DNA from: Monoplex corrugatus
Taxonomy: Eukaryota > Mollusca > Gastropoda > Littorinimorpha > Ranellidae
Length of the DNA stretch: 64,000 bases
NCBI GenBank assembly: GCA_030674185.1
Contig: CM060307.1
Location: forward strand, 69,670,405-69,734,404
Direction of reading: 5' to 3'
Shown: positions 1-56,859 of the stretch, piece by piece
Layout of the letters: each line of letters opens with the position of its first letter
How positions within the stretch are numbered: the stretch's first letter is position 1
Made by a program: the position numbers and the translations under genes
Notes under the pieces: model-generated
The model's database searches: none
What the model was told of the DNA's origin: nothing
The model's input: only the letters and a program-made list of their open reading frames with translations

Positions 1-708
1 GAGAGTAAGCCTATACGGTAGACAGGTAATTCTATATGGACCAAATGACATGTTCTGTACATGTGATGGCAATAAAAATAATTGAGTTACCAAAAGCCTG
101 AACTATTTGTTTCAAATAAATTGCAGCAGTGGGTTCAAGACCTGACATCTCAAGTTAACAACCCCAGCCCACCATGTTAAAAAACTGGCCTGTTTGCTGC
201 CCATCTTAATGTTTCCATCATTCTGGCAGTAATAACGATAATAATGATGATAATAATGATAATAATAATAATAACAACAACAACAACGATGACACTTATA
301 TGGTGCCATGTTTACTGTTTATTTTCGTGGAATAGTGAAACATATATCACATCAAAGCACGCACTCTCATCATTCACCAAAGCGTTCACACACAAAGATA
401 GAAATTCAAAGAACTGTCCAAGTGCAACGACTCCCTCTTGAACAAATTCTTAACTCCAAACGGAAGGAGTTGAAGTCTGTAGTGGTGTACTGAGGTTTTC
501 TATATCTCAGATATGGGTTTCCTTCCAAAATATCCATGTGCTGGCCAAGTTTTCTTCACCCAATCAAGATTCTTTTCTTGTTGACAATGTATACAGGGCC
601 AATAATAATACACCACAGGGCATAAACTAACCCATTCAACAAAGTGACCACAATGATTCACTAAATCACAAAAATAAACAGTTAACATAAAGCTGCTGAC
701 CAGCTCAC
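1..708. other. Sequence 3' of SorCS exon 24 with a SINE fragment and TAA-rich repeat
   Basis: Probably intron 24. Bases about 120-235 match part of the tRNA-derived SINE seen at 29.2 and 48.8 kb (motifs GGGTTCAAGACC and AAACTGGC...GTTTCCATCATTCTGG). Bases 225-292 are an imperfect ATA/ATG/AAC trinucleotide repeat. I looked for the cytoplasmic exon on the minus strand near 490-600 and found only short, unconvincing readings. Confidence 0.5.
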
Positions 709-46655
<45,947 letters not shown>

Positions 46656-46800
46656 TCCGCTTGTTTTGATTCGGGAAGTCACAAGGCCCACGCTAGGACA
46701 ACTCGAGCGAAGGGGAGTACAAACCTTGTTATCTCCCTGCCTAGCAAACAAACACAAAAAAAACACACACAAAAATCGGAAATAGAAGTAGGTCACTGGT
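46656..46800 (-). promoter_or_regulatory. Probable 5' UTR / promoter-proximal region of SorCS
   Basis: The bases directly upstream of the chosen start codon hold several CpGs and no TATA box that I can see. They are followed at 47.0 kb by a TG repeat. The frame remains open through this stretch to an ATG at 46796, so part of it may be coding. The transcription start cannot be placed from sequence alone. Confidence 0.3.
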
Positions 46801-46984
46801 CTCTGTTTTGTTCCATTCTTTTCGGGTCGGTGTTAAATAAAATTCTGTACACGCCTTCGGAAACCCTACTGAACAAAATATCAACGAGGCAGGTGGGGCA
46901 GGATACTGAGGTGATCGGGCAGCGTTAAGGCCGTGGTGGAGGGGGCGGAACAACGGAAATGTAGTTGGGTAGTAAATAAAGTAC

Positions 46985-47017
46985 ATCTGGGGGGCGGAGC
47001 CGGTTTGTGTGTGTTTG

Positions 47018-47103
<86 letters not shown>

Positions 47104-47367
47104 TGTGTGTGTGTGTGTGTGCATGAGTGTGTGTCTGTGTGTGTATGTCTGTGTGTGTGTTTTGGATGCAATAGCATCATATACAATTCAATCAACAGAA
47201 CAGAAACATCAAGTTTTTTGTATGCTTGTTTGCTTGCTTGATTGATTTCTTTCTTGCTTGCTTGTTTGTTTTTGATATAGCCTATCATAACCGTACCGAA
47301 CTGGAGTAACGTGAAAGAGGCCTCGATCAATATTTTCGGGTCAGCTTATTGAGGGTGTGTCGTGTTC

Positions 47368-47461
<94 letters not shown>

Positions 47462-47462
47462 T
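46985..47462. repeat. (TG)n and long (CT)n upstream of SorCS
   Basis: TG with GCGC interruptions at 47008-47160, a TTGC/TTTC patch near 47225-47270, and about 85 bases of CT at 47372-47458. They lie 0.3-0.8 kb upstream of the SorCS start codon. Confidence 0.93.
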
Positions 47463-47934
47463 ATAGCCTACCTTCCCCAATCCCAGTAGGAAACAGCAGG
47501 AGTGGACTAAAGGCTACACGCACATTATTTTGTAAGCCAGGCTTGAACCTGGCTATCAAAGATTATAAACAGATTGCCAATAAAACACTATAAAGTCAAA
47601 TAAGCCATACATAATGATGTCGATGGTAAATAAAAAGTATGAAACTCCAACTTTCGCTCTTTCATACATTTATTGATATATGTTATATTCACATACCTGA
47701 TTATTATCTGTTTATCATAATACATATTAGGGCAGGGTATATAACACTATATATGTGCCAGTTTTTAGTATTTATGGTTGTTCACTAATTTTCTTTAGAT
47801 AGGCTAATACCTCGGTGGTTACATAACACCATCCCCACCCCCGAGTTAGAATCATCATTTTATAGAAAGGGTCAACAAATGACGGAGCATTGTCATGTCA
47901 AGCTTAATCTATCTGATACGCTTTATTATTTACA
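47463..47934. other. Intergenic sequence, nothing recognised
   Basis: AT-rich, unique-looking. Confidence 0.45.
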
Positions 47935-48638
47935 TTAACCCTTTGATTCCCACATCCTTCCACCAGCATCCTGCATTGCCAACCATGCTAGCAAAACAAA
48001 AACTTAACTCTTTGAACCAGTCACCGTGATGTAGTGGTTGGTGCAACGGACACCTGACTGGAAGATTGTGGGTTCGAATCCCCATCGTCCCTTCAAAAAT
48101 CATTATGGGATTTTTCGGCTCTAACCGGCTCCTACCCAGAGTTAGGCATGCTATGGGCTCATTGGGAAGACTGGGACCACACAGTCGAGTCTCTTTCATT
48201 TTACAGATGTGTCATTGAGTGTGTTGCTCAAATATTCTGACCAGCACCGCAGGCATCTTTATCTCTCGGACCGGTTGACACCAGGATATATTATGATAGT
48301 AAGTTTAGAGTACAGCTCTGTCACACAGTCTCAATCCTAGATGGAACTCCATAGCATTATAATTATCATCCTCATTGACATCATCCTCATCGCATTGTAA
48401 AACTATGCCAGCTTCCGTGGCTATTAAGGTGGCGTAGAAAACGGGACCAAACAAAAAAAAAGGGTGAACACAAAGGTAACCTCCAGGAGTGTGATGATCC
48501 TAAAAAAAATGTGACGCTTTGATTCCCTCACTCTATCCACCAGCTTGATGTAGGAAGCTGGTGGGTAGGGTGGGGTTTTGGGAATCAAAGGATTACATTG
48601 TTGCAGTTGGTGGATAGGTGCAGGAGTCAAAGGGTTAA
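47935..48638. mobile_element. MITE-in-MITE with a SINE inserted (three levels)
   Basis: The outer TTAA MITE runs from TTAACCCTTTGATTCCC (47935) to GGAGTCAAAGGGTTAA (48638). It carries an inner MITE (TTAACTCTTTGA at 48005 to GGGAATCAAAGGATTA near 48595), exactly as at 28331-28524. The inner one is split by a SINE at 48016-48516. Confidence 0.85.
48016..48516 (+). mobile_element. tRNA-derived SINE family A, about 500 bp
   Basis: The head GTGATGTAGTGGTTGGTGCAA and B-box GGTTCGAATCC are followed by the body shared with 21476-22001 (CTACCCAGAGTTAGGCATGC, TATGGGCTCATTGGGAAGAC). CTTTGA at 48010-48015 and 48517-48522 is a probable target-site duplication. It lies within the inner MITE. Confidence 0.85.
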
Positions 48639-48802
48639 TTATCAATAACGGCTGTGGCTAGGTCAAGCCATGTGATTTCATTCCCTCGTAATTGGGAAAG
48701 AGACAAGGCCTTTCCAGAGGTCGTGGGTTCAAGCCTCAGATGGGGTCGCAGATATCAAGTGGGCTGACTGGTTCTCGTAACAGAGCTAAAGCCCAGTTTT
48801 AT
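48639..48802. repeat. Partial tRNA-like repeat
   Basis: GGTCGTGGGTTCAAGCCTCA is a B-box-like motif, followed by GCTAAAGCCCAGTTTTATGG. Possibly a truncated SINE head. Confidence 0.4.
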
Positions 48803-49076
48803 GGGCCTCAATAGCTCAGTCGGTTGAGCGTCTGATTCACGTGCTAATGGTTGTGGGTTCGAATCCCAGGTTCCGCTACTTTAAAACTGGCATCTTCACT
48901 GTACCATCTTAACATCACTGTTGTTCTGGTGGTATCAGTAAAGGAATAGATAACACCCTGGCCCACCTCCCCCAAATTCCCTGGGATAGTAATCCACATT
49001 GTCCATACCATCTGAGGTGGATGCTGACGTAAAAACTGAATCAAATCAATTAATCAGTCAACCATGGACTCAAAAT
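48803..49076 (+). mobile_element. tRNA-derived SINE family B with intact pol III boxes
   Basis: GGGCCTCAATAGCTCAGTCG, then GTTGAGCGTC (A box) and GTGGGTTCGAATCCCAGG (B box) form a tRNA-like head of about 75 bases. The body (AAAACTGGCATCTTCACTGT, TGTTCTGGTGGTATCAG) matches 29250-29330. The 3' end has CATCTGAGGTGGATGCTGA. It is not a functional tRNA: the anticodon arm does not fold properly. Confidence 0.75.
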
Positions 49077-49345
49077 CTGACTCCGTACCAGTGGAGTTCA
49101 ATCTCAGTCAGCCTGTGACATAAAAACTGACACGTTTCCTGCCTATCTTGGTGCTCCAATCATTCTGGTAGAATCAGCTCAGTGTTTCGTAAGTTCTGTC
49201 TCACCCCATCCCCTTCATTTCAAAATCTTGCTAGGACGTAATGTCCTGTTCAGCGTACTTTCGAGAAGTCTGCTAGATATCGGACGGTAGGTTAAGTGGA
49301 GCTCATATGGAATTGTCTGAATGCGATGAATGAACTCTCAGCTGT
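49077..49345 (+). mobile_element. tRNA-derived SINE family B, second copy head-to-tail
   Basis: It directly follows the previous SINE and is closer to the 29.2 kb copy: CATGGACTC, GAGTTCAATCTCAGTC, CCTATCTTGGTGCTCCAATC, TTTCTGGTAG-like ATTCTGGTAGAATCAGC, and the 3' module GTGGAGCTCATATGGAATTG. Confidence 0.7.
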
Positions 49346-49664
49346 AAAATGGCTATGGCAGAGGCATTTGTATAACATAATCATAATCAGTATGTTATTG
49401 TATAATTACTTTTTGTTAGAAGCTGGCCTCACGTCAGAGCAGAATAAATTAATTGTTAATATTTTGAATACAAACAAACAAACAAAAGGCAACAAACAAC
49501 AAGGAATCTCATCAAAAATCCAAAAGATCAAGTCCTTATGAACTGTATTAAGTAACCATCATCTTCAACATTTTTGTTCTTTCTCAAAAACTGTCAACTG
49601 CAGATTGCATTGTCAATACTGAGGACCGAATTTTGTCTGCACTAACGTCTACATGTACGTCGGA

Positions 49665-49835
<171 letters not shown>

Positions 49836-50454
49836 GAGACCTACAAATGATAGTATTTTGTTTAATTTAAAGCTGGCTTGTCCCTGGACAATGCTTCAGA
49901 CGTGTCTAAGGGTATTATAGCTGTCTTGTTGTGTAAATTAGTAGGACTAAGGCCATTGGAAAAATAAAGCATTCAATCTTTGGGAAGTGGAGCAGGGTAT
50001 GATGTCAGTTGTGAACGCCGATTATAGGTTGGTTTACCATGCCCTGAACTGTATCAGTGAGAGATTTTCATCTTCTTACACTCACCTACAAACTACTTGA
50101 CCACCACAAATGAAAATATACTGCATACTGTATTTTACTTCTTCATCAAATAGGACTGAAAATTGACTTTACAAAATTGGATGAAATGAAACACACTTGT
50201 ATTTTTAAACTATATAGATGGAATTTATTGGTAGGTAAATCATTTAGACTGAGGCAACATGAAATAACATGAAATAACATGTGCCTCAGCTTCAGTGGAA
50301 GTCTGATAAAAACAACAGCTGATATTATGCTCATCAGAATATTTGTATCTGTGACATCAACAGTCAATTCACTTGACAGCTACAAATACCAGAAAAAAAC
50401 ACGAAAGAAGAATATGAACGCGTATTTAATACAACAAAACAAGACAGGCACAAA

Positions 50455-51345
50455 TTTTCGGCCAGCTGGCCTTTGTTAAGTGTAAGATTACAGACAAACA
50501 AACACTAGATACAAAAAAAATTTGAGAAAAAGACTAAAAGTTCCCTGCTGCTGTCTTCAATGTGAGAAAAGGAACAAACTGACTAAGATGACATCATAAT
50601 GTGTTTTTGAGTAAATATGATGTCAGAGCGGAAATGAGAACTATGACGCACTAGTGAAGAGTAGTGTTTGGAATGTAAAGGATACCAATATTACATAATG
50701 CTGAAGAGAAAATATGGCATATGCTCGACAGAATAGGAAAATATTTAATCAAGAGGTATTAAATAATGCAGAAGAGAAAATATAGGCATATGTTTGACAG
50801 AATGGGAAAATATTTAATCTAGAGGTATGGCTGATGTAAATGGATCGTGCCTAGTGCAACGAATCCGGTCTGACCTTGGAATAGGAAGAAACACATCCTA
50901 AACCAACAGCCAAGGGGCTGAAGGGAAAACCGGAGTTCCAGGAGAAAAAAACCCTTAGTCAGACGCGGCTGGGTCTGTCTTGTGAAAGGAGAATTCAAAC
51001 AGATTGAATTTAAAATATAAATGAAAATAAAAGTAAAAATAGAAATAAAAATAAAAAGGCATATGTGCAGCCGCAAAGCCAATACCTCACTGGGATGGGA
51101 AAATGGTGATAATATGATCTATTTCAGTAAATCATCGAGATAAAACATACATGGACTCAAGGGCACATTAAAAGAAGACAATAGTATGCATAAAATCATC
51201 CAAGCATTTTAAACATAAATCATACATGAGGGACAAGAAATGTTATACGTATGCATTTGAGCGAATACATACGCATACACATACACACCAAGGTAAAAGT
51301 ACATGCACGCAAAGCCATGTCCAGATAAAAGTTGATCGAGGAAAC
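50455..51345 (-). repeat. Probable non-coding flank of a Penelope-like element
   Basis: It lies 3' of the GIY-YIG coding frame. It contains an imperfect tandem repeat of about 68 bp (50697-50826, AATGC.GAAGAGAAAATAT...GGGAAAATATTTAATC) and begins with GGCCAGCTGGCCTTTGTTAA. It is assigned to the element only by position. Confidence 0.4.
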
Positions 51346-51347
51346 CT

Positions 51348-52120
51348 TTATGGTTTGTCATTGAGTCCATGTGGCTTGCACGTACCAAGTTTATCTATAA
51401 GATGGGATTCTCTGTCTTTCCTGTCTATGGTGCTGTTACTGTATAGAAGACACAGACCTTTCACTCGGATGTTGTTGATTGAGTGGTCCGACTGATTGAA
51501 ATGATTTGAGATAGTTTTATCTCTTTGATGTCGGATGTCAGCCAAATGTTCCTTGAAACGTGCATCAAGGGTACGTCCAGTTTCACCAATGTACAGTTGA
51601 AAACATTTAGTACAGCTGATCAGATAGACAATGTTATAGGTTTGACAGTTAAAATGTTTTGTAATTTTCATGGGGCCTCTGACATGTCCTGCATTTGGGT
51701 TTGTTACATGTAGAGGTTCTTGGAGGTTGGCTGGCAGGTTTTCCGAGTTTTGAACGTACCAGCAAGTCACGGAGGTTCGTGTCTGTTTATGGACTGTTAA
51801 AGGAAGCTGGTAAAAAATGTCAGCTACAGTAGGACTGGACTGTAGAATGTCCCAGTTGGACAAGATGATTTTTTTCACACGGTACATAGAAGGGTGATAG
51901 ACTAAACTGAGAACCGGACGATCGTCTGCGGCAGCTTTTGGTTTAGAATGGAGGGCGTTTGATCTAGAGACAGAGTTGACTTTTTTACGGGCTTCATCGA
52001 TGGTACTCAGTGGGTAATGTCTACGTATGAAGAAACTGGTCATTTCATCTGCTTTGTCATGGAAGTCATCATCATTTGAGCACAGGCGTCGTAACAAATG
52101 TTTATCATATTTCCTCGAAA
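51348..52120 (-). mobile_element. Penelope-like retroelement, 3' part with GIY-YIG endonuclease
   Basis: The frame reads LLRRLCSNDDDFHDKADEMT and FFIRRHYPLSTIDEARKK (end of the RT thumb in Penelope-like elements), then a linker, then YNIVYLISCTKCFQLYIGET, GRTLDARFKEHLADI, a GIY-YIG nuclease core with the CxxC pair seen in Neptune/Penelope types. The frame is open to its stop at 51348. The RT catalytic part is missing: upstream sequence switches to a LINE at about 52105-52130. Confidence 0.88.
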
Positions 52121-52560
52121 CTTTAATCCAGGACATTCTTCTAAATTTCTCATGATGTTTTCGCTGTAAAGTGAAAACAGATCTGGTGACAGAACACAAC
52201 CTTGCCTGACTCCCTTTTTTATATTTTGGAAAGCGCTTACACCGTTTTCTATTCTCATTGCAGCTGTTTGTTCCCAATACATATTTCTGATTATTCGTAG
52301 ATCTTTTCCATCAATATTGAGTCTTTCTAGTTGATTGACCAACTCTTCATGTCTTTCCTGATCGAAAGCCTTGGTGTAATCAACAAAGCATAAATATAAA
52401 TCCTTATGTAACTTGATTGACCTCTCTATGATAGTTCTTAGGATGTATATGACATTAATAGTTCCCTTCCCTTCTGTGATAGTTCTTAGGATGTATGTAG
52501 CATTAACAGTTCTTTTCAGTTCAAGAAATCCACACAGTTTTACTCCTATTTCTCTTGATT
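52121..52560 (-). pseudogene. LINE reverse transcriptase core fragment fused to the Penelope relic
   Basis: The minus strand reads IKLHKDLYLCFVDYTKAFDQ (RT motif with the catalytic Asp of FxDxxKAFD), LVNQLERLNIDGKDLRIIRN, AAMRIENGVSAFQNIKKGVR and QGCVLSPDLF (motif B). It stops before the YADD motif where the Penelope frame begins. The 5' side has a local duplication (TGATAGTTCTTAGGATGTAT at 52430-52449 and 52480-52499). Confidence 0.85.
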
Positions 52561-52834
52561 CTATTCTTTGTCCTCATCATGATTATTCTTAAAGGGATTT
52601 TTGTCTGCAGACAGATGTAGTAAATAAGCCTATCTTGCGCCTGAATATATCCTTTTTTCCGCAGGGAAAGGATAGGGAAGGGAAGGAAAAATAATCATTT
52701 TCTGTTCTTGCTCTTCTGAATTTGCACTCTGCTCTCTCACTTCTACACATGCTCAGCTGCGCATCGCTACGCCCAGCCTATGAGTTGATAGTTCAATTCT
52801 CAGGCGGGCCACGTTTTTACTTAAAAAGAAAAAT

Positions 52835-53110
52835 AATGCCATTGTTAGCTCAGTTAATTAGAGCTGCATGCTGATAACGCAGAAGTCGTGGGTTTGATCA
52901 TGAGTTGAGCCATGTTATTTTCAAGATGCATTTTTTAATGGCTCTATTAGCTCAGTTGATTAAAACAACGCCCTGATACCGTTTGAGTCTGCCGTCCGTT
53001 CCATCCTCCTGCAGATCATTCTGATGGAGTCAATGTTTTCACAGATCCCGATCCCATCCCTATTTCAAGGTCTCGCCAGTGCATAGCTACGCCGGTTTTT
53101 GCGCGGTAGA
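52835..53110 (+). repeat. Two tRNA-Ile-like SINE heads in tandem
   Basis: GCCATTGTTAGCTCAGTTAA, TTAGAGCTGCATGCTGATAA and CGTGGGTTTGATC (52837-52911) mimic tRNA-Ile, but the acceptor stem does not pair well and the anticodon reads GAT. A second head begins at 52939 (GGCTCTATTAGCTCAGTTGA). A SINE-like body follows (TTCCATCC..CCTGCAGATCATTCTGATGG). Confidence 0.6.
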
Positions 53111-53111
53111 G

Positions 53112-53335
53112 TCGCCTGAGTCAGATCGTGGCCTTCGCGAAGTGTATGTCGCGAAGGCCACGGTCAGATCGTGTATGCCGCGAAGGCCACGGTCAGATCG
53201 TGTATGTCGCGAAGGCCACGGTCAGATCGTGTATGTCGCGAAGGCCACGGTCAGATCGTGTATGCCGCGAAGGCCACGGTCAGATCGTGTATGTCGCGAA
53301 GGCCACGGTCTTGTGGCCTTCGAGAAGGCCATGGT
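53112..53335. repeat. 29-bp CpG-rich minisatellite
   Basis: The unit is TCAGATCGTGTATGTCGCGA plus AGGCCACGG, with a C/T variant in TATGYCGC. About six units follow a first inverted half-unit (GTGGCCTTCGCGA) and end with another (GTGGCCTTCGAGAAGGCC). Because 29 is not a multiple of three, all plus frames stay open through the array. The peptide repeats are artefacts. Confidence 0.93.
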
Positions 53336-53339
53336 CAGA

Positions 53340-54374
53340 TACGAACATAACTGTTAGCGCTGGTACCAGTGGCCGCTGTTTGGGTTGAATGTGTATGAAA
53401 TTTTGTGAAATTGATCCCTTGTGCATTCTCAAAGCAGCTATAGTCTTCTGCCGCTACAAGGAGTTGTGATTACTTTCTCATTGTCCAACAGCTGTTCTCC
53501 ATCTGGGAAAGTCTGAGGTCCTTAGACGCTTCAATCATATCTTCGTGAACAAAATGTGAGTCATCATACCATCGAACGTCTTGCCCAAACAGGAATAGAT
53601 AGAGGAAGAGGTCGGAAATCCACTATGAAAGGAAAAACAAGAGCTCTCATTAATCAGACCAACATTGGTGTCATCTCAAAAGGAATACTGCACAGATTCT
53701 TACAGCGTGGAATGCAAAGTATTTGGGCTTTTCCTGGAACAGAGATAAAGGAAAAGTGAAGAAAAGAAACAGACAACTGAAGAGCAAACAGGTTGGCCAA
53801 ACCGTCTGTGTGTGTGTTTGTGGGCTGTTTGTATATTGTTATCCAAATATGTCTGTAAGTTTGTCATGATATGTATAATATGGGTATCTCCTCTTTGCTG
53901 GTGTTATTGTTGTTGTTATTGCTGCTGTTGTTGTAGCTGTTGTTGTTGGCCATCATGCTGTGTCGATATGGGTATGTTTGAATGTATGTGTGTATGTCTG
54001 TGTGCGGGCATGTGGATATTATTGTCATCTCTTACCTGTTTATTTATCTACATACTCCTTTATTTTATAGTTATTTATTTACATACTTCTTATTCACTTA
54101 CTCACTCGCTTGCATGCTTGCGTACTTGCTTGCTTACTTACTTGCTTGCTTACTTAGCTACCTACTTACTTACCTATCGATGATTCAGAAAATATTGGCT
54201 TCACCTAGTTGATAGATGGCTGAGCATGTGGGCATTGACTGGGGGATGGGGGTGGGGGGAGCTGTCATGTCAGACGAGTTTATACAGAATAGCTAGTTGT
54301 GTTGTGAGTCAGACCTTTAATTATTTGTTTACTTTATATATATATGTTCCTTTTTTTGAAGGTAAGATACACAC
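53340..54374. other. Intergenic sequence with tetramer repeats
   Basis: A short basic frame at 53556-53759 (RGRGRKSTMKGKTRALINQT) has no recognised relative. TTG/CTG units lie at 53905-53950 and CTTA/CTTG tetramers at 54085-54180. Confidence 0.5.
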
Positions 54375-54615
54375 ATACACATGTCATTTACATGTAACCA
54401 AGATTATTCCAGTGGTAGGCTGATAAAATACCAGTATAAAATAGAGACTAGGTAAAGCATGGTCTAGGTAGGGCCTCAGGACCTGGCCAGCTCATGTGTT
54501 TAGGTGCAGGCTTAAGGCTTGTGTCGTGATCACCATACACGTGGCACCTGTGACGCTGGTGCATATGGAATTCGTTCCGAGCGCGGAGACGTCATCTTGA
54601 GAAACTGAAACGTGA
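54375..54615 (+). repeat. Dispersed repeat copy (family of 4496-4815), 5' neighbour of RNF145
   Basis: It matches 4496-4700 over its length (ATTCCAGTGGTAGGCTGATA, GGTAGGGCCTCAGGACC, GTGCATATGGAATTCGT) but keeps an extra CCGAGCGCGGAGACG segment that is deleted at 4.7 kb, so it is the fuller copy. Confidence 0.8.
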
Positions 54616-54775
54616 ACTGAACCTGTCATGCGGAAGCGCGATCACGGCCTTGGATGTCCGTGGTTTCCGTTGACCGAAAGCAAAAGTAAATGCTTCCGGT
54701 TCCGCTTCAACGTGTTATATTTCCGCTGATGAGAAATATAATCAAGATTGACGGTCTGTAAAGCCACCAGGTTTG
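54600..54775 (+). promoter_or_regulatory. Candidate RNF145 promoter / non-coding first exon
   Basis: A CpG-containing stretch carries two ETS-like motifs (CGGAAG at 54631, CTTCCGG at 54693-54699), common in housekeeping promoters. A donor-like CCACCAG/GTTTGT lies at 54770/54771. The first coding exon of RNF145 starts with an acceptor and short 5' UTR, so an upstream non-coding exon must exist. This is the best place I can see, but there is no direct proof. Confidence 0.3.
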
Positions 54776-55384
54776 TATTAAGGGTTAAAAACAAACACCA
54801 AAGACAGTTTTTTAAATAATTATACGTTAATCAAGGAAACAGCCAGCGACAGAGGTACCTGTTGTTGATTTTTAACAGTATTTTTTCAAGTTCATCTTGA
54901 AGTTGTTTTCTAAAATTAGTAAAAAGCTTTCTCATACCTCGTTGTTTTTCACTTTGCTTTCTGCTAGGCCTACAGATCGAACTCGAATACTAGATCTAGC
55001 AACGCAGCAGGCTATGTTTATATTTTTTTGTCGGTTTAGATCCAGACGTAAGCACTGAGTCAATAGGCCTATGTATCCTACATCATGATTTTCAGAAACC
55101 GAGTATTTACTTGAATTTGAGTGGAGGATGGCATAATTATCATAATATGATGATAAACACAAAATATTGAAAATGTGAGGGAATTGCCTTTTGTCATGTC
55201 ATGATTTGGCAGTTGATTGATTTATTTGATCTGACCAGTGTTTGTATGTGAGGCTTGGAGAGTGAGTGAGGAAGAGAGAGAGAGAGAGAGAGTGTGTGTG
55301 TGTGAACACAGTGAGGCAGTTTTAAACAAATCGAGTAAATTTTCATTTGTGAACTTGGACTACAGTGACATTACTTCAGAGTGT

Positions 55385-55570
55385 TGTGTGAATTTCCTGA
55401 CCAACACTACAGGTGTCTGTCTCTGGTGCTCGGTTGACACCAGGATATAATGCATAGAGTACAGCTGTTGTCAGGCATATCAATTCTAGGTGGAACTCCA
55501 TAGCATTATGATCATTACCCCCATTGCTATAAAATAATCAGTTATCATAGCATCATGAAAATTGTCTCAG
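55385..55570 (+). repeat. SINE family A 3' fragment
   Basis: TTCCTGACCAACACTACAGG, CTCGGTTGACACCAGGATAT and TAGGTGGAACTCCATAGCAT match 48236-48370. Confidence 0.75.
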
Positions 55571-56387
55571 ATTCTGCGGCCTGTTCTGTCCAGATTACAT
55601 GCATAAAGGATCACAAAAGCTGAAATCATTGGATCTCTCTTGGTGACCTGTTTGCATTTCCTCCACCTCTAAATGGTTCATGGCGTCTGTTGGGGGACTA
55701 TAGTGGTGGTGTCCTCACTGATGGGTTTCTCACTTAGCTGGCTCCACAACTGAGTGATAACAGTTGTAAGTAGGGGGCTTAATAGGCAGTTCCCATAATA
55801 AAAATAGAATCAAAACAGAAACTGAAATCACCCAGCAGCTGTGCAGGATCACCAGCAGAGTGTGGCCCCATGGTGGCTTGACATTTCTGGCTCTCTTGGT
55901 TTTCCTGTTACAGGGACTTCATGTGAATAAAGTTAGAGTTGATAAGATGTTGTGGAGCCGGAATGAGTGGTTTGGAATCAGTGCCACTGAGGTGATGCGG
56001 AAGTTGGGACAGGAAAAAACCCCCATGAATATCCCATGTAAGAACCAAGAACTGATCAGAATTGCCTTTTCAGGTTTCATCTTGTTTTGTTTAATTATAT
56101 GTACTTCATAAAATAAAGGCATAATGTTTATCAGAAAAAATGGAAGTAAAGTAAATTCATAAAACAAAAGGTTTATGACTCACTGTTGCTAGACTATTAC
56201 TAATTAATCAGCTACAATGAATATGCAATGTTTTATATTTTCCACCACCATCTGTTTCATGTGTTACATTAAACTTTACCACTTTATATTTACATCTGAT
56301 ATGCTTGTATCAAAGATTGTATACATTTCGTTTGTTTTTATCATTTTAATCCCTAATGCTTCTTGAAATTTAAATTGTGATTTTCAG
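55571..56387. other. Probable RNF145 5' intron, nothing recognised
   Basis: No conserved frame. A short ORF at 55860-56111 has no recognised motif and lacks splice context. Confidence 0.45.
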
Positions 56388-56765
56388 ATTTGGAGAATGG
56401 CTGAACCTCAGTGGCGTATCTCCAGGATATGGGTAGAAGCTGGCGTTGGGGTAATTCTGCGAGTGCCAGCTTTGTTTCTTCTAGAAGCATGGTTCCGCAC
56501 CAACCCTTTGAAAGCCATACAAGTTGACACTCTGGATGTAGAGATCATTGTAACAGTTGTATATTATCTGGGTATGTTTATCTCTGATTTTGAATACTTT
56601 TTGTTTTGCTCTACTTTTTAAAATCAAGTTAGTTTCTGTGAATATGTGCTTTGATATTGGTTTTTATATTCTGAAATTTGTTGTTAAATGAGCAAACTTA
56701 TGAAAGTGTTTTGAGTTGACACATATAGTTGGCATCGCTGGTGTGTATGTGTACAGTAGAGAGAG

Positions 56766-56859
<94 letters not shown>

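Noticed and set aside
490..600. Candidate cytoplasmic-tail exon of SorCS on the minus strand
   Set aside because: Frames consistent with the exon 24 phase stop within a dozen codons, and no tyrosine or dileucine sorting motif is convincing.
48803..48880. Functional tRNA gene with good A and B boxes
   Set aside because: It continues into the SINE body shared with several other loci, and the anticodon arm does not fold.
50455..51345. Hammerhead ribozyme in the terminal region of the Penelope relic
   Set aside because: Penelope-like elements often carry such motifs, but I could not find CUGANGA and GAAA cores in workable order on either strand. A covariance-model search would settle it.
52837..52911. 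Functional tRNA-Ile gene
   Set aside because: The 5' and 3' acceptor strands do not pair properly, the anticodon would be the GAT form not normally used in animal nuclei, and a second damaged head and SINE body follow.
53079..53388. Repetitive open frames and a CRISPR-like look of the 29-bp palindromic array
   Set aside because: Units are directly adjacent with no unique spacers, 29 is not a multiple of three, and this is animal DNA. It is a minisatellite, not CRISPR and not a protein.
55860..56111. Possible first coding exon of RNF145 with a hydrophobic start
   Set aside because: The frame has no similarity to the family N-terminus, and MAEPQW at 56397 has both the expected sequence and an acceptor just upstream.
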